Below, one piece after another: positions 26,601-39,480 of a DNA stretch of 64,000 nt. The notes under the pieces are model-generated. The model was given only the letters and a program-made list of their open reading frames with translations. It was not told the origin of the DNA and did no database searches. The number at the start of each line of letters is the position of its first letter. The first letter of the stretch is position 1. Source of the DNA: Ficedula albicollis. Its lineage: Eukaryota > Chordata > Aves > Passeriformes > Muscicapidae. The position numbers and the translations under genes are program-made. Location of the stretch: assembly GCF_000247815.1 (NCBI RefSeq), contig NC_021686.1:2914121-2978120 (forward strand). Direction: 5' to 3'.

Positions 26601-28350
26601 CTGAAGTTTGAAAAGCAACAGCAGCCTGTCACTTGTAGGCTTAAAGACGACTTCTGCATGCTCCAGCTATCAGGGAATTTATGATTACAGTCTGGCTTTT
26701 AAAAGCTGATGAAAAAAACGACGCTCTTTAGCACTCCTTGCCTTTGCAAATCTGTATCTTCTTCCCTGCCTATTCATCCTCCCACACCAGAGGAAGAAGG
26801 GAAATAAATAAAAATGTAACTAAAAGCACAGATAAGGGCTCTTCTTCTCTTTTCTTCTAAGGCATTCAATTCCATTTTAGGACTACATGGAGATTATTTT
26901 ATGGGGAGCTTCAGCAATCATTGTGAAGTATTAAAGCACAGTTACAAAACCTAAATCCAAGATTTACCAGACTGAGTTTCCAGTTTCTAACTCCTTTGCA
27001 TTTATCAAATACTTGCTACTTCTCAGGCACGATTAATGTACAGAGAATGCATTAATTGCAACCAGTAATTTAGATCATAGGATACAGCAAGGTGGGGGAG
27101 AGAATCCAGGAAGGAAGTTGAAATACAGGAAATAAAATGTTTGCCTTAGGAGGCAAATAAGGACTAGATAGGCTAAATATTGTGGCTGTACTGCCCTATC
27201 GCCACCCTAACCTTCTTAGGAAAGGCTTTCAGACAACAGGATGAAACCACTGTGTTCCAAGGGAACTGCAGAACGAGTCCCTCAAGATTTCATCTGACTG
27301 TGCATCTCCAAACCAGCCCTCCCAGCTCCTCCTTCCCAACGGAGGCAAGGCTGTGCTCACTCAACACCCCAGTGTAATACTGGATTTTGTCCTCTAGTTA
27401 CAGATTTAAAATCAAAACTGCAAAAATCCGAGTCTGACAAATAATGAAAACAAGACCTTCCTAAAAACAATGCATGTCTTCCCTAGAATAAGACCACAGA
27501 CCTCATTTATTTAATAGCTCAAAGCACAAGATATTATTCAAAATGGAAAAAAAAAAGGGCAACACAATGTCTGTACAACAATTAGCAGGACAATTGGATA
27601 ATCTTCCTGAAATAAAGCAAATGTTGCAGAACATTCTGTTCCATATCTAACAATAACAGGTATCTGCCTAAATTAATTGCAATATATTACCCCGAATTTA
27701 TAGTAGTTTTGTTTGGTTTTTTAAATGATGACATGATTCATATGAATCCTTATCCATCATGAAAGGCTGACAATATTAGGGACATTTTCTATAAAATATA
27801 CAGCATATTTGGCTGCATTACTTGCCACTGAACAAGAGCCTCACTGCTTTAGAGCAGCCAGGCTGCATCAGCCATCCAAAAGCTGCTGTAGTGATTTAAG
27901 AAGCTACAAAAGAAGGGCAAATCCAGCAGTGTGTGTGCATTTTGGATATCCAGGGCACACTGCTGCCACCCATGAGCCACACTCGCCTCCACGTCCTGGC
28001 CTCTGCCAGACAATATATCACAGGAAAACTGTTAATATTTTATTGGAAGGGACAGAATCAAGCTCATGCAGGGATGTGCTGAACATCCACACATGTTAAC
28101 CCCTGAAACAAGTGGGACCTGAGTCCTCAGCCTGAGTTTTTGACCTTCCAAAGGTGTTCTCCCTGGGGCTAGAATGGACACAGGTAGAGAGGGCTGATAA
28201 TGCAGTCGCCCTTCCCCTGCTTAAACTGAGCTGGGGAAAATTCAGCAGGAGGCTGATTGGCAAGAGCTCTCCACTCTGTTAACTGGCTCTCCACTCTGCT
28301 AATTGGCTTCTCAGACTGAAATGACATCTATGTTTAATACAAGTGATTTC

Positions 28351-28372
28351 ATATATATATACATATATATGT
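28351..28372. repeat. AT microsatellite
   Basis: About 22 bases of alternating AT with one AC interruption, in intron 2. Confidence 0.85.
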
Positions 28373-31300
28373 GTGGTTAAGTGGATGAACACACAGAGCA
28401 GGCATTTCAGACAGCATTTCAGTGCCAGCTCCCTGCTCTCTGCTTTCCTTGGTGACTGTCCCAGGTAAATTGGGGCTGGTGGAGAGGGGAAACACTTTGC
28501 AAAGTGCTGTGGGGATCTTTGCACGGGCCTCTCTGCCTTTATGTTTCGCTTTCCTGGGAAGGCAGGCGGGAGATGTAAAGGAGGTCCAGAGGAAACAGCT
28601 CTTCCCAGAACGGGGCATCATGTCACAGATGGAATAACAGCAGAGAACCTCCCGAGGGTTCAGAGCCTTCTGTGCCATGCCAAGGCAGTGACCACCCGTC
28701 CCTGCCTGCAGCCCTCTGCAGATGGAGCAGCCCAAAGCTGTCCCGGCATTCCGACACCCACGCACGGCGGCTCCCGGCCCCGAGCAGCCCCCTCGCCCGC
28801 ACCGAGAGCCTTCGTGGAACAAATTACTTCCAAATGCCTGGCTCTGAGGCACAGGGAAAGAGGGAAGCCCAGGTTTGTACCTGGGTCTGCTCACAACATA
28901 AAGAAGGCAGCAGCTCCACTTAAAAACACCACTGCCTGCAAACTATCAAATTAATCCCAGGATTTCAACAGCTTTTCTTCATTATTTTTTGTCTCAACCA
29001 AACCACAAATTTACTTAATGACTAAACCAGGCGAGCGAGTACTTTGTTTTCCAGACAGCAGGAACATTTCTAACGGGCTCCAGGTTTTCAGAACACACGC
29101 TTACCCAACGTCAGGCAAGGAGGGAGAGGTTCCATTGCTGAGATGTTATGTGTTTGATGCTTTTTTTAACTCCCCCAAACCTGCCAGCACCGTGGTTGGG
29201 GCATCTCCGAGCCCTGAGCCCGAGGAGAGGCACTGAGCGGGGTGAGGAGGAATACAATAAGAACACTGTGTTCCAGGAATGACTGAATAAAGGCAAGAGC
29301 ATGCTTTTGGCCAGCAGGATTCAGCACTGTAACTCCGTCTGCCGCTTTTCTTCTCTGTCTGAAGCAACGTTGTTTGTCCACGCTTCTCTGAAATGGAAAG
29401 TATTTCCTCTTGCCTGCTTGTTCCAAGGAAAGATCTGAGGAGGCCTGGTATAACCAGGCAGAACTGGGGATTCTCCAGTGACTTGACTCTCTCTGCCAAA
29501 ATTTCTGCTCAACAAGAAAGGGCTTACAAGAAAGAAATTACGAGCAGATTTCTCTGCAAATTCAGTAACTTAAGACCAAGGTCTGTAGAATGAGTAAGTT
29601 TTTGGATGGAAACAAAGCATCCAGCTTTGGCCAATGACTCCAGATCATTCCCTGCCTTCCTACATACCCACTGAGCCTCTGGAGTGTTCAAAAACATAGG
29701 CCAGGGCAGGGACATCCCCAGGTACACACACCACATGGAAGCCACTGGAATCCAAGGGCTAAGTAAGACCATGGATGCTCAGTCCTTCCTTGGACCATCG
29801 AAGCTTTTCAGGAGGACATCAACCCCAGCACTGCGATCCACTGTTGTATTGCTTTCAGGGATAAATTTCCCAATACTTCAATCACAACAGTGGCATTGCA
29901 GATGGCTGAAATGAAAAAGGAAGATATGCAGCTCAGGGGGGCTCTGTTTTACAAAGACTACTTGCAGCTTTGACATTAAACCACTTGCTGTACCACTGGG
30001 CCATGTAACATAAGCTGAGCTGCATGACCACAGACTTGCTAACCTCACTTGAATTCCCCTCAAAACAATGCTATGAAACTCAATACTCGTTACAAATTCA
30101 TTGCCAACAAACTTGGAATTTTAATGAAATTACAAATTTGGATGGCAGAAGAAACCAGCTGAGGTAATACTCTGAATGCCTATGAGGCAACTAACTTAGC
30201 ACCTCAAAACCACTCAGCTTTGCTCATGAAGACCTTTGATGAAGCCCTACTAATGATGAGGTGGGCAGAATTAGCAGTAATCCTACACAAAATAAAAGAC
30301 TTTGTTTCACTGATTAAGGGCTGGCTCACAAGGCACATGAAGAGAAGGGGTCTGCCTCCAAACAGAGTTGCTTGCTGGTGTCTTAAGCCCTACAGAAATC
30401 ATCCAAGAAACTTCCCCCATTGAACAAGAACCTTTGAGGTGAATGAACTCTGACCTCAGCTGTTAACAAAACCAAAACCATGGAGGGCTGGCAAGACCTG
30501 GCAGAGATAAAGCTGAAGTCAAGATTTAATAGTGCTCCCAGAGGGGAGATTCTGCTGATTAGAAACATCCTAATCTTCTCTCTCAGTATATATTAAAGGT
30601 CAAGAAGTGGGATCAGATATTGGCATCACATGAAAAAACAACTCAGTCGAGCAAAAGACCTTCACAAAGACGCTTCATACCTTCACATTAATAATTCCTG
30701 CAAAGTCTTATTTAACTTTATTTCCCTCTAGGGAACACATTCAAGTTTAAAGTCAAGAGACCATTAGATTGGGACAGAAAAGAAGTACCCCTGCAGAAGG
30801 CTTCTGCCTCCAATCAGTACTTTATAATGAGCAAGAGTTCATAAGCATCAGCTGTCTGCAACCATGAGAGATAAGTAGTCTCAGAAGTACAGCACCACGA
30901 AAAGGAGCTTCTCTAGCAGTGCTCTGGAGTCTCCCAGGCTCCCCAAACAGGGTCATTAAAGGATACTTGTTGGATCATGTTAACAAACGGCAGGCTGTAT
31001 CAACAACAACATACTGGCAAGCTGCAAAAAGCTTTTAAACTTGCTCTATTATTTATTGCTCAGCTCCAAAGAGATGTCAGCATCACAACAAAAGTATAAA
31101 TCCTAACTCAGTCTCCTGGTCTCTACTGGGAGCTCGTAATCTGATTTTCCCTTCACAGCTCAAGCCGACCTGGCCCATATAACACAGGGGCTGGGGCAAG
31201 AGGAGGGTGGACTGAGTCATGTTGTCCCTCTGACAAGGTCTATTAGAGGTTGACAGCAATGACAAATCCTCAGAAGAACTGTAATAACAACCACCAGAAG

Positions 31301-34300
31301 GAATGTAAAACACAGAAACTGTGTCTAAGCAAGACAGATGCTGCTGTTAAAAAGGGTATCTCCTTTTCTAGAGATACTTATTTTATTTCTTTTTTAAGAA
31401 TTTAGCAGACTAGCAGGAAAGAAGTTGGTGTTGGTCCCTGGAAAATAGGCATACAGAGGGAAGACAGTCTTGTGAAGCTGTTACAAACAGCCCTTCTTTT
31501 AAACAAAGATTAAAGTAACTCTTCCTTAGATGGTGAGCATGAAGTATTCTTTCACAGTCCTAGTTTTGGGACAGTCACCAAACCTTGCATCTCCAGCCAG
31601 ACCTGGAAGCCAGACCATCAATCGCTGCATCGAGGTCACATAAAGTCATATTCAAAAAGGAAGAATGAAGTCAGTGGATTCAGATTCCCATTTCTCATGG
31701 CTGTTCTTTTACAAATGGATCTAAATTTGGTGTCTGACTGGCAAACCAAGAGCAAAGAACTTCAGAGCAGTGAGAAACATGGAGACCAGCATCCAAAGGG
31801 AGCCAGGGCAGGTGGGTCAGTGACCCCTGTTTACTGGGAATTCCTTGACTGTAATTCCAAGGTTGTGCGCTGGGCATGCTCTGCTGCTCATCTGATGTGG
31901 ATGACACATCTCCAGAGGCATTCTAAATAATCCAAGGTGCAAGAACCAGTTCACCTCATTGAAACATGTATCAAAATGTAGAGAAAATCAGCCGAAGGAG
32001 GCAGGGAGGGGGAAAAAAATTAAAAATATTAATTGCTCATAGGCAAATTGCACTGGAGTTCACAAGGTCATTCCTGGGACACAGCAATACCAAAGGGTCC
32101 AGCTAAACTCCAGACCTGGGGGGAGGTAAAACTCCTTTAAGTGCTTGGGAGGTTGATACTTGTGGTCCATCCCTTTATGAGGTTTGGCCACTGCTTGGGC
32201 AAATTCTGTGTTTGTTTTTCCTGGGGGCACTTCACAGCAAGTGAAACTTGACTTCAAGAACTGTGCTGGGGTTTGTTGTTATTTTTGTCTTCAAGATTTT
32301 TTTCTGTTTTGGTTCTCATCCATTGGAACAGGCAGATAAATGGGCTTTTACCTTTACTGCACAAATTCCACAGTATCTTTTCATCTGGTATGAATTACTG
32401 TGGTATATATAAGAAGTACCATGTCCACTCCAAGTGCTACAACAGAGCTGTTTGAAGCCTTGTTCCATTCCTATTTATACAATTAAAACCAGTTGACAGC
32501 TCCACATAGGAAGAATAAGTGACAATGCAAGCAATGTTCTTTTTGTTCTAACCACTGTTCAGATAAAAGATGACTGTATTTGGTTTTTACCTCAGTTTCT
32601 TAAAGACACAAGGCTAGATGAGCAAACTCTGTGTGTTCCATCAGCGCCTTTTTAATCCCTCCAGAAATTCTGAGTACAAGGTACTTGCTGACACACAACC
32701 AAATTCAACAGGGGAGGGAGGTCCCAGACACATTGGGATAATTAGTGAAAATGGGGAAGTGTGGAGAGACTCTTAAGTGCTCTGAATAACTGATCTCAGC
32801 AGAAAACCTACATGGAAAGATGATCTTACAATCACTTCAAATGCTCCAACTCCAGCTGACAACTCCCCAGAGACTGAATACAGCATAGGACCATTGCAAA
32901 AGTCACATTTTTGTAGCCCCAGAGGTGAGACCTGGTTTAATTCTGCATTTTGGATGGCAGTGGGTGAGCCCACAATCACCCCCAGCTGACATGATGTGCT
33001 GCTGACACCATTTTCTTCTTCTTTTCTTCTCTCTTCTCTAGCAGGAGCAGAGCACTGGGGCTCGCCTGACCCACTGCCACACTGCAGTCATCCCACGTGC
33101 CATAAGCAGAAATGAAATTCCACAGATGAAGGGAAAGGCTGTTTTCTGTGTATGGCCTGGAGCACAAGAGCTGTGAAACACTGGAGCCCATCTGTGTGAC
33201 ACAAACCCCACCATCTGTTACTGAGTGCATATGGGCCACACCACACAGAATTTCACTGACCAGGTAGGTACTACAGGAATGCATCATTGCTCTAGATGTT
33301 TTCTCCTTAAGACAGCAGGGAAAAGCAATCTAGAAGTAGGAAAATACGTATCTTCTGCTCAAAACATATCTCTTTTGCTCATGTATCACTATCTCCCTTC
33401 TGCACAACTTCATCTGCTCAGGGTACAGGATAAATGGATTCATATCCTTATTTTTCCCCCTCTTTGTACTTTTACATCACCCAAATCTCATGTTGGGTGC
33501 ATGAGATTACTCACTTTGCTGGAGAATCCTCTTGGCAATTTCCACAAGTGTATCTTGTATTTATTTGTGCTATTCTGGAGAAAGGAAAAGCCGTTATTCT
33601 CTTATGCACAAAAAGCCAACTGCAATGCTGAAATTGTCACAACTTTCTCAAGACCTGGGTGCTCAATTTGAAATGCTCTGGGCCTAATACTCAGTGTTTT
33701 TAAAGACTTCTGCCTTGATGCATGCTCAGCACATCAGCTTGGGTCTCAAGTAGCAGACAGAAAGCTGAGGCACACACAGTGACTCTCTCCCAGGGAGAAG
33801 AGCTGTTCTCCAGCATTGCTCTGGCAAAAGCCAGCACACAAGGACCTCTGTTTTCCTGCCTGCATCTTCTGTCTCTTCAACTACAGGGCCTTTCAAGAGG
33901 CAATGCAGATGCACTGTGCACTTTCCTTCCTACCTGCTCTGTTGGCTCCTCTGGCTCAACCCACCCCATGCATAGAAAAAGCAGGAAGGCTGAAGTACAG
34001 GAAGTTTCAGCTACAGCACCCCAAAGCTCTGGGAGGCATTGGAAAATCCCTTCCCAGTTCCAATATCCAGTTTGTCTCTTGCTAGCTCCCAACACCACCT
34101 GCTCACCGTGGGAGGAACTCCCCCTCTTCACCTCCTCCCCATCTCTGCACAAAAAGCCTTTTTTTGGTGAGTTCCTTTTCTGGAGGCTGTGAGAAGAGAG
34201 CTGGCTCACCTAACAATGAGTGCTGAAGGCTTCATGATCAGCAGCAGCAGGAATTACAGTTTCCTGTTTCTCAAGTCTTAGCCATGAGCACCAGCACAGT

Positions 34301-37300
34301 AAATACACTTTTCAGATACTCTGACTGCCAAAATTTTAAACCACCTTCTATAGAGCTTGTGCCATTTCACAAGCTTATAATTCAGTCATATTGAATAGAT
34401 TCTCACATGGATGGCAAAATACAAGTTTCAAGCTGCCAGCATCCCTCCCACCTCCAGCAACCCACTTGCCAAATCCCTGCTTCAAAGTGGGAAAACTGGA
34501 AGGTTATCAATGTAAAGTAAATTGTAAGATTCTGACATGAACAAAACAATGTAATTTCCTCCCTCTCTGTTTTTACTAAAATTTGCCAAAATAATTCAGC
34601 CTGAGGCAGAATCTCAGCATGGAAGAACACCAAACAACACAGTCTGATAAAGATATGAGCAACTACAATAAAGTTTTATATAATGGGGAATGTTGGGCAA
34701 CCATGACTACAGCCACTGCTGCCAGCTCTGCCTATAGCATAAATGAGCAATATTATAACATGCCCATTAATCCCCTCTCCAAAACTACAAGGGAGTCTCA
34801 TAATATTATTGGCACACACTTGGATCACAAAGTTGATGAAAGCACCCGTCCCTGAACCCATGTATGAAAACTGCAGATGAATTAATCAAAACATGCAGGA
34901 GCTTGTGACACCAATGTCTGTCTGAGCCCACACATCTGCAGCTGCCATGTGGGACTCCTGTGTGACACGATGTGACAGCACAGTGACACTGCTGCCAGCC
35001 TTTGCTGCTGCTACCTTGTCACGTCAAGAGAAGAGAGGACAGTATTTGCCAGTGGTTTTTATTCTAGGAGTGACCTTTCTGGGCTATGTATACATTCACA
35101 GCTTGATGTAAAACTCACACTGACCTTCAGTGAAAACGTGGTAAGAATCCAGGAGACTGAATACACCCCCAGAACTGTGCCTGCTCAGCTCCTCACCTTA
35201 GAGAGAAGACATTTCTACCAGTCCTAAAGAGGAACCAAGGACCATCAGCAGGACAGGATGTGTTGGAGATCATCAGACCCTAGAAAATCTGATCCTGAAC
35301 AACACCAGTTTCCCAAGTGACAAGAACTAGCAGGCCAAGGTCACCTGTCTGGCTGAACAGCAGTAAGACAGACGGCTCTTCAAACAGAAGTCTGAAACGT
35401 GTGGAACTTTTAGTTCTAGAGCAAGAAAAGATTTTGACCCAGTTTCAGATTTTAAGTCCATCTCCTAAACAAAAGCAGCTGAAGTTTAAATGAGCCAGTT
35501 CTGCAGATCATTATGTTGCTATTACACAATTCCTTCTAATCCCTGAAGTGTGGAAGATGTGCCAACGCCAGCCCAGGCACATCTTTGTCATTTCAGCTGG
35601 ACTTCCATCCTTTCCAGTAAAGATTTTGTTCTGCTAAACCATTCTTGATGAATGCCAAACACTAAAATCTCCCAAATATTTATTGTAATTTCTTTGGCCA
35701 CACTATCACAAGTGCCTAAATTCCCCTTCTCAGTTGGAGAGCTATCTAGACCAGAGGTCTCCAAATCTTTCAGCCAAATAAACATCACAAAGGCTCACGA
35801 GCTCTATGAGTAGTAAGGGAGAGATTGTTTGTGCTACAAAAGGAACAAAAATGACCAGCCATCCCCTGCTGGCTATTCTCCTCCCCTAAGAACTTGGTCT
35901 AATCCCCTCTACCCTAGAGTCCTTAAAAAACAATGTGCCAAGGAAAGGGAGTAACTGCTCTGCATACTGATTCCCTGCAGCTTGGACATAGCTTGTGGAG
36001 GACCACTGCCAGCCAACTGCTGAGAGCAGCCCCCTCTGAGATGCTGTGCAAAGGCAGAGGTTGCTTTTTATCCCCCTGTCTTAGGGACTGCCCAAACAAA
36101 CTGTCAGGTTGGCTGCAGCTCTCCTAGACCATGCAACAGCAGAGCACTGCCCACATCACCTCTGCATCTCCTAAGCCCAGCAGGTAAAAGGGCTGTGGAG
36201 CCTACAGCATGCTCTGAAACAGTCCAAGAAGCAACCTAGCCTCATCGAAACATTCTGGGCAGAGGAGGATGCAGCCCAAGGAGAACACTCCTATTTCTCT
36301 TCCAGTGGCTGCTGACACAGCATCCTGTAGGTGAGGAGGCACACACACTCACTGATGAGCCAGCAGGGAGCAAGTGCCCAAGGGGCCAAGGGCAAGGGGG
36401 GAGATGAGCCAGAAACATGAGCTTATGACCATCCCTGTGTGCTCCAAGACCAAACCTGGAAGCACTGCTGTACCTAAAAGGAGCCACAGTTGAGAAGGTA
36501 ACATTATAAACCTTATAAAAATAAGGTTTTACTGCTGCTGACTAGTTGGGACATGCAGAACATGTGTTGCAGGGAACATAGCATGATTTTATTAGCAAAC
36601 ACAAAGCCATTCATGCTGAGTGGCCCAAATGGGGTGGGTTGAATTAAGAGAACAATAGCAGTTCATCAGATGGCCCTTTCTTTCACATATGTGTTCAACT
36701 TACTGCGCTAGCAAATACTTAAAGTGACTTGGAAATACATTTTCATTCAGAGACTCACATTATTAACACATTAGACTGAAATCAAAATAATTGAGAACGT
36801 AACCCATTCCTGATGCATGAAATGACTAAATGTAAACCATGAGCACTCAGGCAACCTCCTCCTTTTGGAAACTCACTTTGTGATCAAGGGATAATTTGCC
36901 TGATTTAGCCCAAGCCAGCACTCTGCAGCTCTCCTGAGATGGAATGGGATGGTCTTTCAGCAGTGAGGACAGTGAGTGCTGCATCACTGCCCAAGTGTGT
37001 GGGTCACAGGAGAGCTGTGCAGCCCTTGAGTCGTCCAGGGGAAGATGTGCTCAGGCACAGACCAATCCAAAATGAAAAAACCCACCCTGCTGCGTCAGAG
37101 GCTGATGCTAACCACATTTCCAATTTGATCGTGGATTCCAGTTCTCCAAATAGGAAAACAATAGACACCAAAGAGGAAAAGTGGAAACTGCTGTTTGGGG
37201 AAGCTTGCCACGACATGCTGGCTGGAAGTGTGCTGGGACCAAATCCTGTTGTAGCCAGGCTGGGGCTGAGCACACCAAGGCAGCCTGCAGGGAAGGCAGG

Positions 37301-37429
37301 GCTGGCTTCCCTGCTCGGAGCTGCCTGTGCCATCTGCCTCCCTCCCTGCTTCCTCTCCAGCCCTCCTGTAATGCACAGCATTCGTGCTGCTCACTCACCC
37401 CAGGGTGGGAGGGATGAGAAGGGCTGGAG

Positions 37430-37532
37430 ATGGGCTTGGGAAGGACAGACTTCAGAAGTGACAGCAGGCTCGACAAGCCTGGAGATGGGCTTGTCTGGCT
37501 GAAGGACAGACTTCAGAAGTGACAGCAGGCTC
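37430..37532. repeat. 61-bp tandem duplication
   Basis: A block containing GAGATGGGCTTG ... AAGGACAGACTTCAGAAGTG and ACAGCAGGCTC occurs twice at a 61-base period (second element at 37441 and 37502). It lies immediately left of the larger 371-bp duplication. Confidence 0.85.
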
Positions 37533-37540
37533 TGGTTGTG

Positions 37541-38291
37541 ACTGTCCTGCAATGGGCACTCCTGCAGTAACAAGCATCTAGAATTGCCTCAGTCTTGTTT
37601 TATGATTTGTGTTTTGCAAAAAAAAAACCAAGGTAGGTTTACTAGAGATGCTGCTGGGTTAGGAACAACCTGCCTACTAAATTACAGATTTACCACAGGA
37701 CACCAGTACAAATGATAAGGCAGCATTGCCCTGGCTCAACCTTTGTCAAAGAATTCCTAATCTTCTCCAAGATTAGATTTTTGTTCTTCTTAACTGCCAG
37801 CTAGACTGCAGGGGGCTAGGCCTACAAACACAAATTAATTACATCAGCTGTAATTCACACCTCTGGATATATTTGTTAAGGGCTTTTTCATAAGACAGTT
37901 GGGGGGAAAAACTGGCTCTGACTGTCCTGCAATGGGCACTCCTGCAGTAACAAGCATCTAGAATTGCCTCAGTCTTGTTTTATGATTTGTGTTTTGCAAA
38001 AAAAAACCAAGGTAGGTTTACTAGAGATGCTGCTGGGTTAGGAACAACCTGCCTACTAAATTACAGATTTACCACAGGACACCAGTACAAATGATAAGGC
38101 AGCATTGTCCTGGCTCAACCTTTGTCAAAGAATTCCTAATCTTCTCCAAGATTAGATTTTTGTTCTTCTTAACTGCCAGCTAGACTGCAGAGGGCTAGGC
38201 CTACAAACACAAATTAATTACATCAGCTGTAATTCACACCTCTGGATATATTTGTTAAGGGCTTTTTCATAAGACAGTTGGGGGGAAAAAA
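37541..38291. repeat. Tandem duplication, two copies of about 371 bp
   Basis: Copy 1 spans 37541-37911 and copy 2 spans 37921-38291, offset 380 bases, with a 9-base spacer. Both start ACTGTCCTGCAATGGGCACT and end in GGGGGG plus an A run. Differences noticed by eye are an A10 versus A9 run, GCCCTGG versus GTCCTGG, and GGGGGCT versus GAGGGCT. The near identity means either a very recent duplication or an assembly duplicate of two haplotypes. No coding content or mobile-element signature was recognised. Confidence 0.93.
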
Positions 38292-39303
38292 GTCTAGCAG
38301 TGTTTCACACTGAACTATAGATTTCTGTTGTGGAAGGAGCACAACGTGGGCTAGGGTTTTTTACCCCAACAGGTGAATTCAAGCAGATAGTTTATTTCAG
38401 TGCAGGACTGTGTCCATCAACTTGCAGAGTCCAACCAGACACCACCTCTAAGATCTGCAACAGCAGCAAAAAAACCCATAAAGAGAGCTCAGCTCATCAT
38501 CATCATCAGTGTGCAGCCCAAAATTCAGTCCCTGTCACACACAAGGGCTCAGAGCCACGGGAGCTTCCCAGCCACTGCTGAGGGATGTCCCTGCCCATCA
38601 TCCAGTCACACCAAAGGAAAGCTGAAACATCACCAAGGATGATGCTGTTCCTCAAGGGCTGGAAAATCCCCTACCCTAACACAAGTCCTAGCATTTCCTC
38701 TACTCAGCTGAGCGAGCAGGGGCCTCCAAACACCAGCACTGTGCAAACAACACAGGAGAAGGGCTTTGGCTGTGGCAGCCTTTGCAGTATGACCTTGAGG
38801 TGAGGAGCACAGGGCTGCTGGTGAGTCTGCAGAGCCAGCTCGGTGTCCCACGGCACTCAGAGGTGACAGACCTGTGTGTAGGGCAAGGCCAGGTAACTGC
38901 ACAGCCTGGTCAATCTTACACTGGTGCAAGGACAATGTCATTTCCCTATAATTCACTAGAAAGAAACTGCAGAGTGGCTTGGTTTGCTCAGAGAAGAATT
39001 CCCCACAGCACAGGATGATGGCTGAGCAAGGAGGAGACCCGGCCATGCCTGAGCAGCCCAGGTTAGCCCTGCCTAACCCACACTGTGACAATACCCAAAG
39101 GGAGAACTCCATGCTTCTGTCCTCTCCCTGATTCCCTCCTGCTCCTCCAACCTGGGGACTACAGACAGAGAAAACCATCAGCAGCCTAGTGATGGATGGG
39201 CAAAACTTTGATGAGTATCAGATGATCAGCACCGGGAGGCTGATGGTCCCAAGCTCACTCTGCTGGAATGGCACATCAGAAATGCCCGTGGCTCTCTGCT
39301 TCA

Positions 39304-39480
39304 CAGCAAACAGGGTGGCAGGGCAGGATAGGGTATGGGAGCACAGGTTTTAGGCACTATTTTAATGCAGTATTCCCGTGGTGACCACACACCAGCAAAC
39401 AGGGTGGCAGGGCAGGATGGGGTAGGGGAGCACAGGTTTTAGGCATTTTTTTAATGCAGTATTCCCGTGGTGACCACACA
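39304..39480. repeat. 89-bp tandem duplication
   Basis: Two adjacent copies starting CAGCAAACAGGGTGGCAGGG at 39304 and 39393, each ending CCGTGGTGACCACACAC. They differ by a few bases (GGATAGGGTATGGG versus GGATGGGGTAGGGG, CACTATTTT versus CATTTTTTT). Function unknown. Confidence 0.9.

Noticed and set aside
29018..29236. Possible small gene near a locally CpG-rich stretch at 28.7-28.8 kb
   Set aside because: Only a short GC-rich patch is visible; the peptide has no recognisable motif and no splice pattern supports an exon.
36939..37502. 187-codon plus-strand open frame
   Set aside because: Overlapped by long frames on the opposite strand, ends in the 61-bp tandem duplication, and shows no family motif.
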